This document shows, one piece after another, positions 43,901 through 54,688 of a DNA stretch of 64,000 nt. Position 1 is the stretch's first letter; each line of letters begins with the position of its first letter. A program made the position numbers and the translations under genes. This stretch comes from Takashimella koratensis (Eukaryota > Basidiomycota > Tremellomycetes > Trichosporonales > Tetragoniomycetaceae): positions 496,001 to 560,000 of the forward strand of contig BCKT01000010.1 in NCBI GenBank assembly GCA_003116875.1. Direction: 5' to 3'. The notes under the pieces are model-generated. The model was given only the letters and a program-made list of their open reading frames with translations, did no database searches and was not told the origin of the DNA.

Positions 43901-46900
43901 CGGCATTCCTTCTTCCTCCTCGTCGTCCCACGCGTTCAAGTCCGGCGGGTCGCCAAAGTTCATGGCCTTGAGGCGGCGGTACAAGTTCTGCGCCATACTC
44001 GTATGATCTACATGCCCTGTCTCTTCCGAGTCTGCGGACGACATGACAGACGAGACCGAGTCGGATTCGTCGATTGCCGAATCGGTATCTCTCGCCGTGG
44101 CAAAGGACCGAGACTTGCGACGTAACCTGGGCGGTCGTCGAGCCGTGGAGGGTTCCTCGCTCTCGCTCGATTCAGGCGAAGACGTGAGGTTCTCCTCGTC
44201 ATCAGCACTCGACTCGTCGTCTTCCTCGGGTAAGCCGGTAGTCAAACGTGGACGTGGGACATAGACGTCGTATACGTGTCGACCGAGAACATCTTCCTTT
44301 TCCTCTTCACCATACAAGAATCGAACGCGTTTCGTCTTTGCGTCTTGTTCCTTGAGGAAAGCCTGTTGGGCCGCTGCCTTCTCCTGCCAGCCTTTTGGTA
44401 CCTTGTACGCGTCGATGGCCAGGCCCGTATGTGCACTCCCGACTGGGGCCCATGCATGGCCTTGCCGCGTGAGGATGTGGCTTGAGATGGCAGGGACGGT
44501 CAAACCTGTTGCCGATCCAAACGACTTTGTAGAGATCGAGCTCGTGTCGAGTGACAACCCCTGGGCAAGGTCGACAGAGACACCGACATCGCCGGCGGAG
44601 ACGAGAACACACGCATGGTCGATAGCAAGCTTGAAGAAGGTCGCTAACAGTCAGCGGGGCAAAGAGTTAGAACTTGCCGTCAGGGAAGGAGGGCTGGAGG
44701 TAGATTGAAGACGGCGAGTTTTCCGGGTCCCCAAAGTTGTACGCAAACCCTCTTCCCACACCTTGAAGCGTGGTGAGCAGTTTAGGCGAGATGAATGCCG
44801 AGACGCGAGGGATCGCCACTTCCCACAAACAGAAATACGTCGTTGATCGCGGCTGGGGCCCAAAGAGTCGACTAGCCTTGACGTCGATCCCTGCCAGTCA
44901 GCCAATACCTGAATAAGTACTCACCCTCGATGAAGATGACGTCGTCATCCGGAGTCGGGGCGAGGACGGTGTCGTAGTTTTTGTTGATATCGTCCGATGC
45001 GACAAGGTAGGTTGGGGGCGCGTTCAATGAGAGTTCTATATATCAGCTACAGACGAGAGATCGACCTACCCATTCCGTACTCGTTGGACGTGAGGACCAT
45101 CTGGAACTGAGGAACAGGCATCGCCGCGCCTTGATCTCTGCCATAGATTTCGTCTGAAGCGAGGATGATCGACTCTCTCACGTCGATTGAAACTTGCACA
45201 GCGAAGGGATCAGACTGAAACTGTCAGTAACGCTGTCCACTCAGGACGTAGCCCGACTGACTCTTCCTGGGCGGTATCGCTCCTCAATCGGATCACCAAC
45301 TGACGCGGGGTTCGTATCGAACCTCTCGAGGTACTCTTGCATTGTCGAATACTGTGTAAACCCGCCGAAATAATTATCCTTGACTGAGAACATCCTCCTT
45401 AGCACCCAACCTAGGGCAGTAAACGCCACGCGCTCGGCGGAGATATGTAGCCGAAGGGTCTCCTGATGATCTGGTCGAGGAGTAGAGTAGTATCGATAAG
45501 AACCTGAGACTGTGACTGAGCCGATTTTGCCAACTTCGGGAGCAGAGGCGGCACCAAAGGAATGGTGAGTGTCCCAGCTGGGGATAGGGAGAGCGACGCG
45601 CGCGTCTTGCGCTTCGATGGTGAATGGAACCACAGAGAGTTCGGCACGGTACTTGGTTGCAGCGACAGCAACGAACGCGTCCATCCGAGTGCCCATGATG
45701 TCCAGGAAGGCTGGCGGGGTGAGCTCAGGATCCCTCTAATGTCGTGTCAGAGTTAGAAACTCACCATTGTCCTCTCGGGATTGAGGGGCATCGACGATAT
45801 TGAAATCATTGACAAACAAATGAAACGCATAGTTGATCAACGATACCCTAAAGTTGTAATGATTCGGGATGAAATGGTGAAAATCGCCCACGGCGCCAGA
45901 TGACCAGTCCCTGGCCAAGTCCGAGATGAGTGTAACGTGGTCCCGTAGGAGGATGATGTCCGGGGTATCGAGGGTGACGTCGATCCCCCAGTCTCGTTGG
46001 GCGTCCCATTGGAGTGGAGTCGGCATAGTCATTGATAGCTACGAGTGTCAGCCACCATGATAGACCACGACAGAAATTTAAGCGATGTGAAAAGGAGAGT
46101 TTGAATGAGGTTGGGAAGAGACTTACACGACAGGCCTTGGCAGTGACAAAGGACTGCAGGTTGACACTTGATGCAAGGTCAAGCGAGTCAAGATGTAACA
46201 CGAGCATCGACTCGTACCCGTGTTTTGTAGCAAACTGGGACTGGGTATACGTGACTGAGGAGTTGGCACCGACAACTACGTCGAGCCATCCGTATCGCCT
46301 CTCCATAGACTGGTCGGTAAACATCCAATCCTACGCAAGTCGGGCAGGTGATCAGCACTGATACGTATATAAGGATACCTGAAGTCGATGGACAATGCTC
46401 TCGACTCACCTTTGACGGCTCCCTCGTTGGTATCCGCAGCGTCGTTCGTTCCGTCATGGAAATATTGAGAGTGAGGAGAGCATGTAAACGCGTGTCTCCC
46501 ACTTTGAGGCGAGGCTTAGGCTCAGAGTCGAAGAAGATGGAAGGGGCAAATGCTTTTTGCAATGCGTCACTGTAGCCTCAGTTAGCGATGTCTACCATCC
46601 ACGGCTATATCGAGAAGCTTTAGACCAAGACTGGGATGATACCGGCAGACACTCACCGTTGTCGATCAGACCACGGACCGTAGTTGACCGCACCTCCATG
46701 CAACACGATATCCACCCCGTACTCTGGAGACGGCTCTACGTTCCCCAGTTCGTCTGTGGGGTCTACAACCGTCGCATCTAGCGGATCCGGTACCTGACCC
46801 GGAGTATCCGCATAATACGTAAACTCCACACCTCTTGTCTTCAACAATGTCGTGACTTTTGCGTACTCCCTCTCTTCTCTATGAGGGGTCTTGGAGATAT

Positions 46901-48309
46901 TATCGAGTCGATACCGCGCGAGCCCTTTCCAGACTCGATCTTGCGGGAGACCCGCGACGGGCGGGGAAGAGAATTTAGGATCGAAGAGGAATGGGAAACG
47001 ACGAGCGAGGAAGTGAAATCCACCGAATGTGGAGAGAGCGGATGGAGGCTGTTTAGTCAAATCGGGTTGAAGTCGGACAAGCTCGTCGTACGCTTTCTTG
47101 CCATGTCCAAGAAGAGGACCCGAGTAATCGATGTTGGTACGCATGAGCATGGTGACGTCGGTGAATCCGACATTGACAGACATTTTGTACTTGTCGCACG
47201 GAGAGCGAGACTATAGACGAGTCAGCAACGGTGATCTCGTACATCGGGACTGATATTACTCCTTGACAGCTCAACATACCTCGGTGATCTCGACCACACC
47301 CTCGGCACGCTTGAAGTCCCCAATAACGACCATCGGCGTCGCGTCACTACCTAACAACACCGATCCCGTGACGATCTTGAGCTCGAGGGGTAGGGCTTCA
47401 CGGAACCAGTTGACCCCTGTCTCGCCTATCGGCATGTCGGTGGGTTTCGGGGCGTAAGGGAGGTCGTGACCTGGCGCTAGTGGGTTGTTCGATGGGACCG
47501 GCTTCGGTGGGTACACTGGAGGCAGATACCCGTCAGAGTGTGACAAGGAGGATGCTAAGGTAAAGTGCACTCACAGTGATCGCTAGATGATGGATCAGAC
47601 GACTGTGCGTTGGAGCTTTCTCTAGTCATCGACCTCGCCGCTCCCGTTCCTGTTCGCCGTTGACGCAACCCCGGCCTCCTCTCGGTCCCATCGACAGAGA
47701 CCCCGTCCTCAGCATCGTTACCGCCCTTAGCTTCGGCCCCGCTCTGCTGTTCGTGTTTCTTCATACGCTCGACAATGGCGTCGTATGCCGGGGTTCTGTT
47801 GTAGAAGAACGCTTCAACGCCCTCGGCGCTCACGATTAGGCGACATGGGAGGCGGGCTGGGTATGTTAGTAGGATGTTGGGAATATAACTTTAGCTTCAG
47901 GTTGATGGATACCCCTTGTGACCCCCTCGGACTCTTCCACCCAATCTCGTATCCTAAGCAAGCAAGGACTCGACTCACCTCTTTTACTGTTGATCGCCGA
48001 TGAATCACCCTCATGTCTAACCCTAAAGATCCAATACCTAAACGTGATGGTCCCATGTAGCGCGCGGACGGATACGTTACTTGAGATGTATTCTACGTCT
48101 CTGAATGCGATACGGCCTGCGAGTGGGGAGATCTGAAGAGATCCGATGACGATGTAGGCGTTGAAGAGGCGCCAAGTGACTAGGCGGATGAAGAAGGCGA
48201 CAGCTCCGCCGAGAAGTCGATTCCAGTAAAAAAGGAAAGCACTTGAGACTATTACAACGACGACGAGCTCGGCGAGGAAGAGCCAGTTGATGGGATCGTC
48301 GTTTGCCAT
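37930..48309 (-). CDS. CSF1: CSF1/BLTP1 bridge-like lipid transfer protein
   Basis: Very large protein (roughly 3,000 aa) of the Csf1/Tweek/KIAA1109 family. These are tube-like lipid carriers anchored in the ER that move phospholipids at contact sites; in yeast Csf1 is needed in the cold and for GPI-anchor assembly. ATG 48309 (MANDDPINWLFLAELVV) opens with one transmembrane helix, then FYWNRLLGGAVAFFIRLVTWRLFNAYIVIGSLQISPLAGRI...TFRYW, the diagnostic N-terminal block. Further family pieces include FEAAYGLHVGDQRNIRRDLGWLALARFRHWL and near the C-terminus TTIDFDFDLVWGDTDGDFQFMPNFFEAAYKSFRRLL. The last exon encodes a Lys/Glu-rich tail (KQEKQDKETRERRESR) ending at 37930-37932. More than ten short introns. 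I see no broken frame across the 10.4 kb. Confidence 0.93.
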
Positions 48310-48402
48310 GGTGGACGATGGACTAGGAGAGAGGGACCGGCGGACGTGGGTCGGACGTGAGAATGACGGAGGTTGTTCGCGGTGAATTGGGAAAACCGGA
48401 TT

Positions 48403-48472
48403 GGGGGGGNNNNNNNNNNNNNNNNNNNNNNNNNNNNNNNNNNNNNNNNNNNNNNNNNNNNNNNGGGGGGGG
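48403..48472. repeat. G-run around an assembly gap
   Basis: Seven G before and eight G after 55 N (48410-48464). The flanks suggest another long poly-G tract that could not be sequenced, about 100 bp upstream of the CSF1 ATG. Confidence 0.7.
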
Positions 48473-48683
48473 AGCGGAGTGGGTTAGATAGGAGTGGTAG
48501 GGAGCATGCCGTGCAGAGTCTCGACGGAGTGACTTGAAGCTGTGTCGAGGTGATTGAGGTGGGGTCGAGAGAGGGAATGAGAGAGATGAAGTGAAGATGG
48601 GATCAGAGAGGTAGGCGGTACGGTATTTGCGTTTCAACGTCGAATTCAGGCACGCACCATTGACCACTGGACACAGTATGATA

Positions 48684-48717
48684 CACAGACAGCAGACAGC
48701 AGATAGCAGACAGCAGC
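48684..48717. repeat. ACAGACAGC microsatellite
   Basis: Imperfect CAGACAG/CAGATAG units upstream of CSF1. Confidence 0.7.
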
Positions 48718-49114
48718 TCACTCAAGCAACAGTATACATGATTTCATCCTACATCTCTGCGTCTTGCTTTGGTCCAATATGCTTCTTGTCTGCTATACGT
48801 ATGGGTCACATGCTTTCCTCCCTCATTTCTCCTGTTCGCTTCTTCGCTTCGTCGTCTTGCCTGTTTTCGTCCTTGAACTCCGTCCTACTCCCTCCCCCCG
48901 ATCTTCACTGTCGCTGCCACTCTGACGTGAGCGCGGCAGTGTGGTATGAGACGAGATGGATAGTTTCGATCCAGATAAGTATCACAGGTGTCCCTGATTG
49001 AGAAACAGATGAAAAAACGAAAGATGGGAGGAAACAAACCGGACACCAATGTACACCCTACTCAACACGTTCTTGGCCACCAGCCCAGTCCCCAGCCCAG
49101 CTCCTTCTCCCCAC

Positions 49115-50468
49115 TTAATCAGCCTTCCGCTTCGATGCATCTCCATCTGCCGCTGATCCCGCCTTCTCCGAGACCGGGAGTCCGACAGGTGCGAGGTTAA
49201 TCGACGGACTACTTGGTCTTGACGGAACTTTTCTCGCTGCTGCGCTCAATCCCGTCGGCTTGATCCCCAGCCCAACTTCATCTGACCCCGTCCCTGCCCG
49301 AGTCCGACTCTTCGTCTCTGGGTTGAAGATCTCGGATTGGACGCGGCGCGGCGGAGGACGGGACCCGCCTGGTGTGCCGGAACCAGAATTTGTCCGTGAG
49401 AGCTCGCCGTTGTATCCGTTGACAGGGGGGAAGTAGCCGGCAGAAGGGGAGGGCATAGGGGATGGGCGCATAGGTGAGCGAGGAGCGATCAGGCCCTCGC
49501 CGTCACGGCGCCGAGCGCGGATACGAGGGAGGAGAGAGACAATGGGGGTGAGGACGGATTTGACGAGTGAAGCGGGGGTCCGAACGGAGGAACGGTGAGA
49601 TCGGACGCCAGGGGGAAGAGGGGAGGACAGGTCGACGTGGCTCCCAGCGGGCGAGGGCGGCGCCGATGAGTCTGTATGAAGGTTAGATGAGAGGCAGTAT
49701 GAGATGAGGTTTTTCCCGGTATTCCAGGTACTTACCAAACGAAGGGATGACATTGTCGTTGGCGCTGAGACTGAGGAAGAGGAAGAGCGGGACAAACCAG
49801 ACGCAGATTGCAAAGAACGCCGCAACGTCCATAAACGAGGGGGCGTCTTTGGCCGGGGTATTACGATACCTCATCCCCCTATACTTTTTGGCCTCTTGGG
49901 AGACCGCGGCGAAGTGGAAGAACCAGACAAAATGGTCGGCGACGACGAGGGCGCAAGAGAGGAGGAAGCGAGCAGAGGTGAGGGAGATGTAGGGCCAGCT
50001 TGAGGAAAAGTTTTGCAGGTAGACGACATGGCAGAAGATGGAGAAGATGATGTGAAGAGCAGGGAGGCCGTCGAATATGAAGAGGAGAGCGTGAAGGACG
50101 ATGATTGCCTATGTGGGGCAGGTGGGGTAAGTGGGTGTTATGGGAAGTGGATGAAGAGGGAGAGGAAGAGAGAGTCAGGGGTGGAGTGTTAGGATGAGGC
50201 GATCTCGATCTGAAGACTCACATAGATTGAGCGCATCCCGACTACCTTGGCATATTTCGAGTGCTCCTCTATGAGCTCGGCGAGCCACAGCAGTCCACTC
50301 GCTAAGGTAACGGTCAGCTATGTCCTGTCTCCCGTGTCCCGAGTCTCCAGTGATATCCGAGGTGATAGTTATCCTCAAGGACCCCACCTACTCACCAAGC
50401 GAGAGGGTGACGAAGAGAAAGCCCGCGAGCCCGCCGAGGTACGACAAGAGGTGTAAGAGCGTGGTCAT
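49115..50468 (-). CDS. SVP26: SVP26/Erv26-TEX261 family cargo adaptor with long tail
   Basis: Membrane protein that recruits glycosyltransferases and other type II proteins into COPII vesicles from ER to Golgi. ATG 50468 (MTTLLHLLSYLGGLAGFLFVTLSL). Family blocks are ASGLLWLAELIEEHSKYAKVVG, AIIVLHALLFIFDGLPALHIIFSIFCHVVYLQNF, ISLTSARFLLSCALVVADHFVWFFHF and FMDVAAFFAICVWFVPLFLFLSLSANDNVIP, giving four or five hydrophobic helices. A last exon of about 185 codons adds a Ser/Pro/Arg-rich cytosolic tail (RSPMRPSPMPSPSAG, RPSSPSINLAP) ending KRKAD. Yeast Svp26 is 228 aa in all, so this protein (about 350 aa) has an unusually long disordered tail. Introns fall after TLSL, RSIY and VIPSF. Confidence 0.88.
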
Positions 50469-50885
50469 GGTGGAGCCTGGGTGGGTGGTGGAGAGTGAGT
50501 GGGAAGGGTGAGACGCGCAGGAGCGCGTAGAGGATGGGTTGGGGAGTGGTGCTGATGGATGGTGTGGGTAGTGGTGGATAGTGGTGGGATGGAGAGATGG
50601 AGGATGAAGGATGAGAGGATGGGCAAGAGAGGTAGTGGTGGGAGTGGGAGTGGTGCAAGTGTGGGGAGGGGCAGTGGATACAGTAGTATCTGGCGTTCAC
50701 GTGGATGCGAATCTAGACGTGCCGGTGGATCCAGCCAGCAGCCGACGGAATCAAATCTCAATCCACAGGGGCTAGATACATAGCATCATCGTCACCCTAC
50801 CTCTTGTCGCTTGGCTCCTCTCCTCTCACCATCCATTGACCCATCCACCGACTCGCCCCAACCACACCCACCACACTCCTCAACC
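50469..50885. promoter_or_regulatory. Divergent promoter region, SVP26 / DID2
   Basis: 417 bp between divergent ATGs. CACCAT/CCCAC-rich, with no TATA box seen. Confidence 0.45.
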
Positions 50886-52020
50886 ATGAGCAACCTCGAG
50901 AGTACGTCCAATCTGTATCTCTGGACCCGTTGCACTCGCTGATCTACCCGCCAGAGGCCCTCTTCCAGCTAAAGGCACGCGACCTCTGTTTCATCCCCCT
51001 CTCCCCTTACTCCTTGCCACCCCTTCCCGCTCACTCACATCTCGTACTTGCTGGTATCCCCGACCACTCAGCTGACTATATCCCACACAGTTTACTGCCA
51101 AGTCCCTTCAACGGCAATCCAAGAAAGCGAACAAGGACGAAGGATTGGAGAAGAAAAAGCTCAAAGATGTGAGTCTAGTCTACTCATTATCTCTCTTCTC
51201 TCCCCCTCTTCCTCCTCCTCCCTCAAACCCTCCAGACACCTAATGTACCCATTCATACCGCTTGATTGCTTCTGCTTTGGGGACCAGTCATAGCTAACCT
51301 GATGTAGGCCTTGGCGAAGGGCAACCAAGAAGGCGCACGAATCTACGCTCAGAACGCTATCCGTAAACAGACCGAGGGGCTCAACCTTCTCCGCCTGGCA
51401 TCGAGGATCGACGCCGTAGCTAGCCGTGTAGAGACGGCTGTCACCATGAGGACGGTGACGAATAGTATGGCGCAGGTCGTCAAAGGGATGGACAAGGCGA
51501 TGGAATCTATGAACTTGGAGCGGGTGGGTTTTGGATCGAGTTTGGGTCCTCGATTTATCAGCCTCGTATCTTCCTTCTCCAAGCAAACATCAGACGCTGA
51601 CTTTCCTGATCCGTCCTTGCTGTATTAGATATCCCTCGTCATGGACAAATTCGAAGGCCAATTTGCCGACCTGGACGTTCAAACCTCTTACATGGAATCT
51701 ACCATGTCCGACACTACCGCCGTCGAAGCACCTCAGGATCGCGTGGATGCATTGATCAACCAAGTGGCTGACGAGGCGGGTCTTGAGATCCAGCATGGGT
51801 TGGGAGAGGTCAAGGCGCCCACGGAGAGCGTGGCGGTCGCGGCGCCCAAACAGGCAGAGGCGCCTGTCGAGGAGGATGATCGGTTGGCGGAGAGGTTGCG
51901 TGCACTTAGGGTGAGTCTACACAAGGCGCACGAGTTGAAGCCGAGTGTCGCCGAAAGTGAGAAGTGACATGAGTGATTTGTGAACTGATCATATGTTCCG
52001 TTGCAGCCCGCGGTATAGTC
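50886..52020 (+). CDS. DID2: ESCRT-III-associated protein DID2/CHMP1
   Basis: Late-acting ESCRT-III subunit (Did2/Vps46/CHMP1) that recruits Vps4 and Ist1 for multivesicular-body sorting. The protein reads [24 protein letters not shown] at the start. Then come [43 protein letters not shown], a [15 protein letters not shown] block and a C-terminal MIT-interacting motif ([15 protein letters not shown]). The length of about 200 aa fits CHMP1. Exon 1 is 16 nt (50886-50901) and exon 2 only 20 nt (50955-50974). Exon 2 must be followed by an intron starting with GC (50975-51090) to keep the conserved QLKFTAK. The final intron removes an apparently open extension, and the last exon is 12 nt (52009-52020). 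Confidence 0.93.
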
Positions 52021-52191
52021 TGTTCGAGAGCAGTGTGCATGTGTTGATGTCTGAACGCCCGATGTACAGTATTACATCATATAACCTCTGAGCCTTCTCT
52101 ATAGACCTCTCTCGTCCTGCTCAGCTACCAATGAAGCATAAGGTTTTTCTCCACTCGACCTTTACACCAAAGTCGACCCTACCTTACGCAC

Positions 52192-53119
52192 CTACACCCT
52201 TCGGGGACCTTTACTCTGGGGCGCATCCCACAGTCCTCCAACTTTATCCACACTGGGAGCTCCCCAAACGATCACGTTCCCCTTCTCCTTCTCCACCAGT
52301 CCCTTCGCCTGGACCCACTTCACCTCGCTGAGCCGGGTATAACCCACACTGGCAAGCTGGGAGATCACCGACCCTTTCCCTGTCGAGGCGGAGGAAGAAG
52401 AGCCCGAGGGAAGACGCTGCGAGGGAGCGTCAGGGGAAGAGGTGACGGCGATAGGGAAGGTAGATTCCGAGGCGGCGCCAAGAGCTTTGTCGCGCGCTTC
52501 ATCTTCGATAGTACGGATGTGGGCGCGCTCAGATTCAGGAGGGAGGAGGTCGACGACATCGGACTGTTGGTGTCAGCGGGGTTCCGGTGATCCACACGGT
52601 TGCAAGTTGCACCCAGCCTGCCCGGTATTCTCTCACGACGAAAATCTATTCCAAGCCACGTCTCTTCCCTTCTCCCTCTCTCCTCGGTTCTCCCCCTCCT
52701 AACACGGCCCTAATCCATCCTTTCTCTGCCCCTCAAACACCAATCCCCAACTCCTTCGAATTGTCCACTCACAAAGTCATCCTGCTTCACCGCCGAGATC
52801 GAGTACACATACACGCCCACAATGAACGAGACGATCGCGGTACCTGTCAGGAAATTTCGAGTCCAGTATGGTTTCCTAGCTCGTTGGAGGGACGCAGACG
52901 AGTCCTGCGTGAGTCGGAGGGATGAGAAGGGGGTGGTTTGGTTAGTGGCGACGCAAGCAAAGTCGGGAGCAGGACGATCAAGGTCGGGGTGGAGTAGATG
53001 AAGCGGAAGGGCAAGCCAGGAGGAAAGGTCGGATGGGTTGGAAGGGAGACTGCACGTACAAAGCCGTGAGGGTGGTACGACATGTTGACGGCTGCACGAG
53101 AGGCTTGAGGTTGGGACAT
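52192..53119 (-). CDS. COA3: Cytochrome c oxidase assembly factor COA3
   Basis: Mitochondrial inner-membrane protein that stabilises newly made Cox1 with Cox14 and feeds back on COX1 translation. Three exons (53119-53060, 52904-52773, 52563-52192) give 187 aa. The family core is RARKPYWTRNFLTGTAIVSFIVGVYVYSISAVKQDDFSDV, one transmembrane helix followed by the conserved V-x-Q-D-D-F. A 120-residue tail, Ser-rich then VKWVQAKGLVEKEKGNVIVWGAPSVDKVGG, extends well beyond the roughly 85-110 aa usual for COA3. ATG 53119 (MSQPQASRAAVNM) is chosen because the upstream frame lacks an alternative with a good context. Introns of 155 and 209 nt are longer than typical here. Confidence 0.85.
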
Positions 53120-53347
53120 GGCGCCGAGCGTTAGGTGGGTGGTTGAAGACTGACTGCAGACTGGCAAGAGGTTGAAAAATCAGTCCGATCTGTGCCGCGA
53201 ATATATGAATGACGGAGTGGTATATTACACCCCCCCACATAACCCAGAGACCTCCACGTTCACGACCGCGCTTCTCATCTCCTCTTTGCACTGCGCTGTA
53301 CTCATCTCCTCAACCCCTACCCTTCACCTCTACCTACCTCATCCATC

Positions 53348-54050
53348 ATGTCCTCCTCCAGCTCAGCCGCCGGGACGCAGGCGAAACAACTGCAAACTTC
53401 CCTCAACTCCCTCGTCTCCAACTACGCCTCTACCACACCAGCTCGTGTCAAGCTCATCGATTCTTTTTTACTCTTCCTCATTCTTTCGGGCGTCTTGCAG
53501 TTTGCGTATAGGATCTTGGTCACGAGTTTCCCGTACAACGCGTTCCTTGGCGGGTGAGTGGGGATAGGGATAGATCACCAAGTCGGTCAGCTTGGAGAGT
53601 GTCGGATACTGCAAAGTGGAAGAGATGAGGTCTGTAGTTATTGAAAGAATGCGGAGAGGGCTGTCAACGACGATGCTGCTTTCCCCAGCTGCTCCGGCAT
53701 GGTCTTCTCCCAACTCTTCTCCAGAATCGTTTCATCTATCCACAACTGCGAACCTCAACTGACCTTGTCGCTACAGCTTCGGCGCGACCGTTGGCCAATT
53801 CGTCCTCCTCGCTGGCCTTCGATCACAAGTCGCACCAGGCCGCGACGCCGAGTTCAAAGAAGTCTCTCAAGAGCGGTAAGTCTTTTCTTTGCCCACTTCT
53901 CATCTCTTATCCCTTTCCTCGTCCCCCTTCTCCTCTTCGCTACTTGGAGAGAGAAAAGCCTATACTGATACCTCCTCCCGTAGCGCATTTGCCGATTTCT
54001 GCGCAGCTTCTGTCGTTCTCCACCTGTTCGCGTTCAACTTCCTCGGCTAG
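53348..54050 (+). CDS. OST2: Oligosaccharyltransferase subunit OST2/DAD1
   Basis: Small ER membrane subunit of the N-glycan oligosaccharyltransferase. ATG 53348. The spliced protein of about 120 aa aligns end to end with DAD1: STTPARVKLIDSFLLFLILSGVLQFAYRILVTSFPYNAFLGGF, then VGQFVLLAGLRSQV and the invariant RAFADFCAASVVLHLFAFNFLG end (animal ERAFADF...VMNFVG). It has three hydrophobic helices. Intron 1 (53554-about 53772) is 219 nt, intron 2 about 108 nt. Stop at 54048-54050. It is divergent from COA3 over 228 bp. Confidence 0.95.
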
Positions 54051-54688
54051 TTACTCAACACCCCAACTCTTCCATCCAGATCCCGATCACCAAGATGCCT
54101 TGATACCCTCGCTGGATCGGTCAGTGGCTGTCCACGACTAGGAGTGAGACAAAACGACACCATAGACTTGTGTCAATCTGTACCATACATATGCACCTCA
54201 TCACCTAACCTCTACCATCTGCACCTGCACCTGCACCTGCACCGGTCATGTCCAGTCTGCTATCCAGAGCCTCCTGTTCCAAGAGGGCTCTCGGCCGGTA
54301 GTACCGACTTTGACTGGCACGCGAGAGGAGTGACTGAATAGAATAATGACGACCTTCTGTAGCTATGAGCTGCGTGCGTACTCCTGGAATGCGAGGTCTA
54401 GGTTGGATTACTAATCACCGTCCTGATTCTAATACCTTTGTATGAGTTTTCTAATTCCCCGTTCTAGTGCCTCGTGGTCCATCCACGCTGTGCCCACGCT
54501 GCCTCTCCCCCTCCCTCTTACGCCGGCTTTTCAACCACCTCTAACCGGCGTACACGCATACTCACATACACACACACACACCTATTTAAACCCGAACCAA
54601 CAACTTTGTTTCTCCCTTTCTCCTCCCACTCCACACCTATCAGCCTACCACCACTACCACCACCATCCATTAGCTATCACCAGCTACC
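54051..54688. other. Spacer and thiolase promoter
   Basis: 638 bp. Contains a GCACCT hexamer repeat (54221-54243), a CA-rich stretch (54562-54580) and TATTTAAA (54583-54590) about 100 bp before the thiolase ATG. No gene. Confidence 0.5.
54221..54243. repeat. GCACCT hexamer repeat, about 4 units
   Basis: Four tandem GCACCT units between OST2 and the thiolase gene. Confidence 0.85.

Larger units (their letters stand above)
48310..49114. other. CSF1 upstream region with gap and microsatellite
   Basis: 805 bp with no supported gene. It holds the CSF1 promoter, a G-run interrupted by the 55-N gap, and a CAGACAG-type microsatellite (48684-48717). The 3' flank of SVP26 occupies the right end. Confidence 0.45.
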
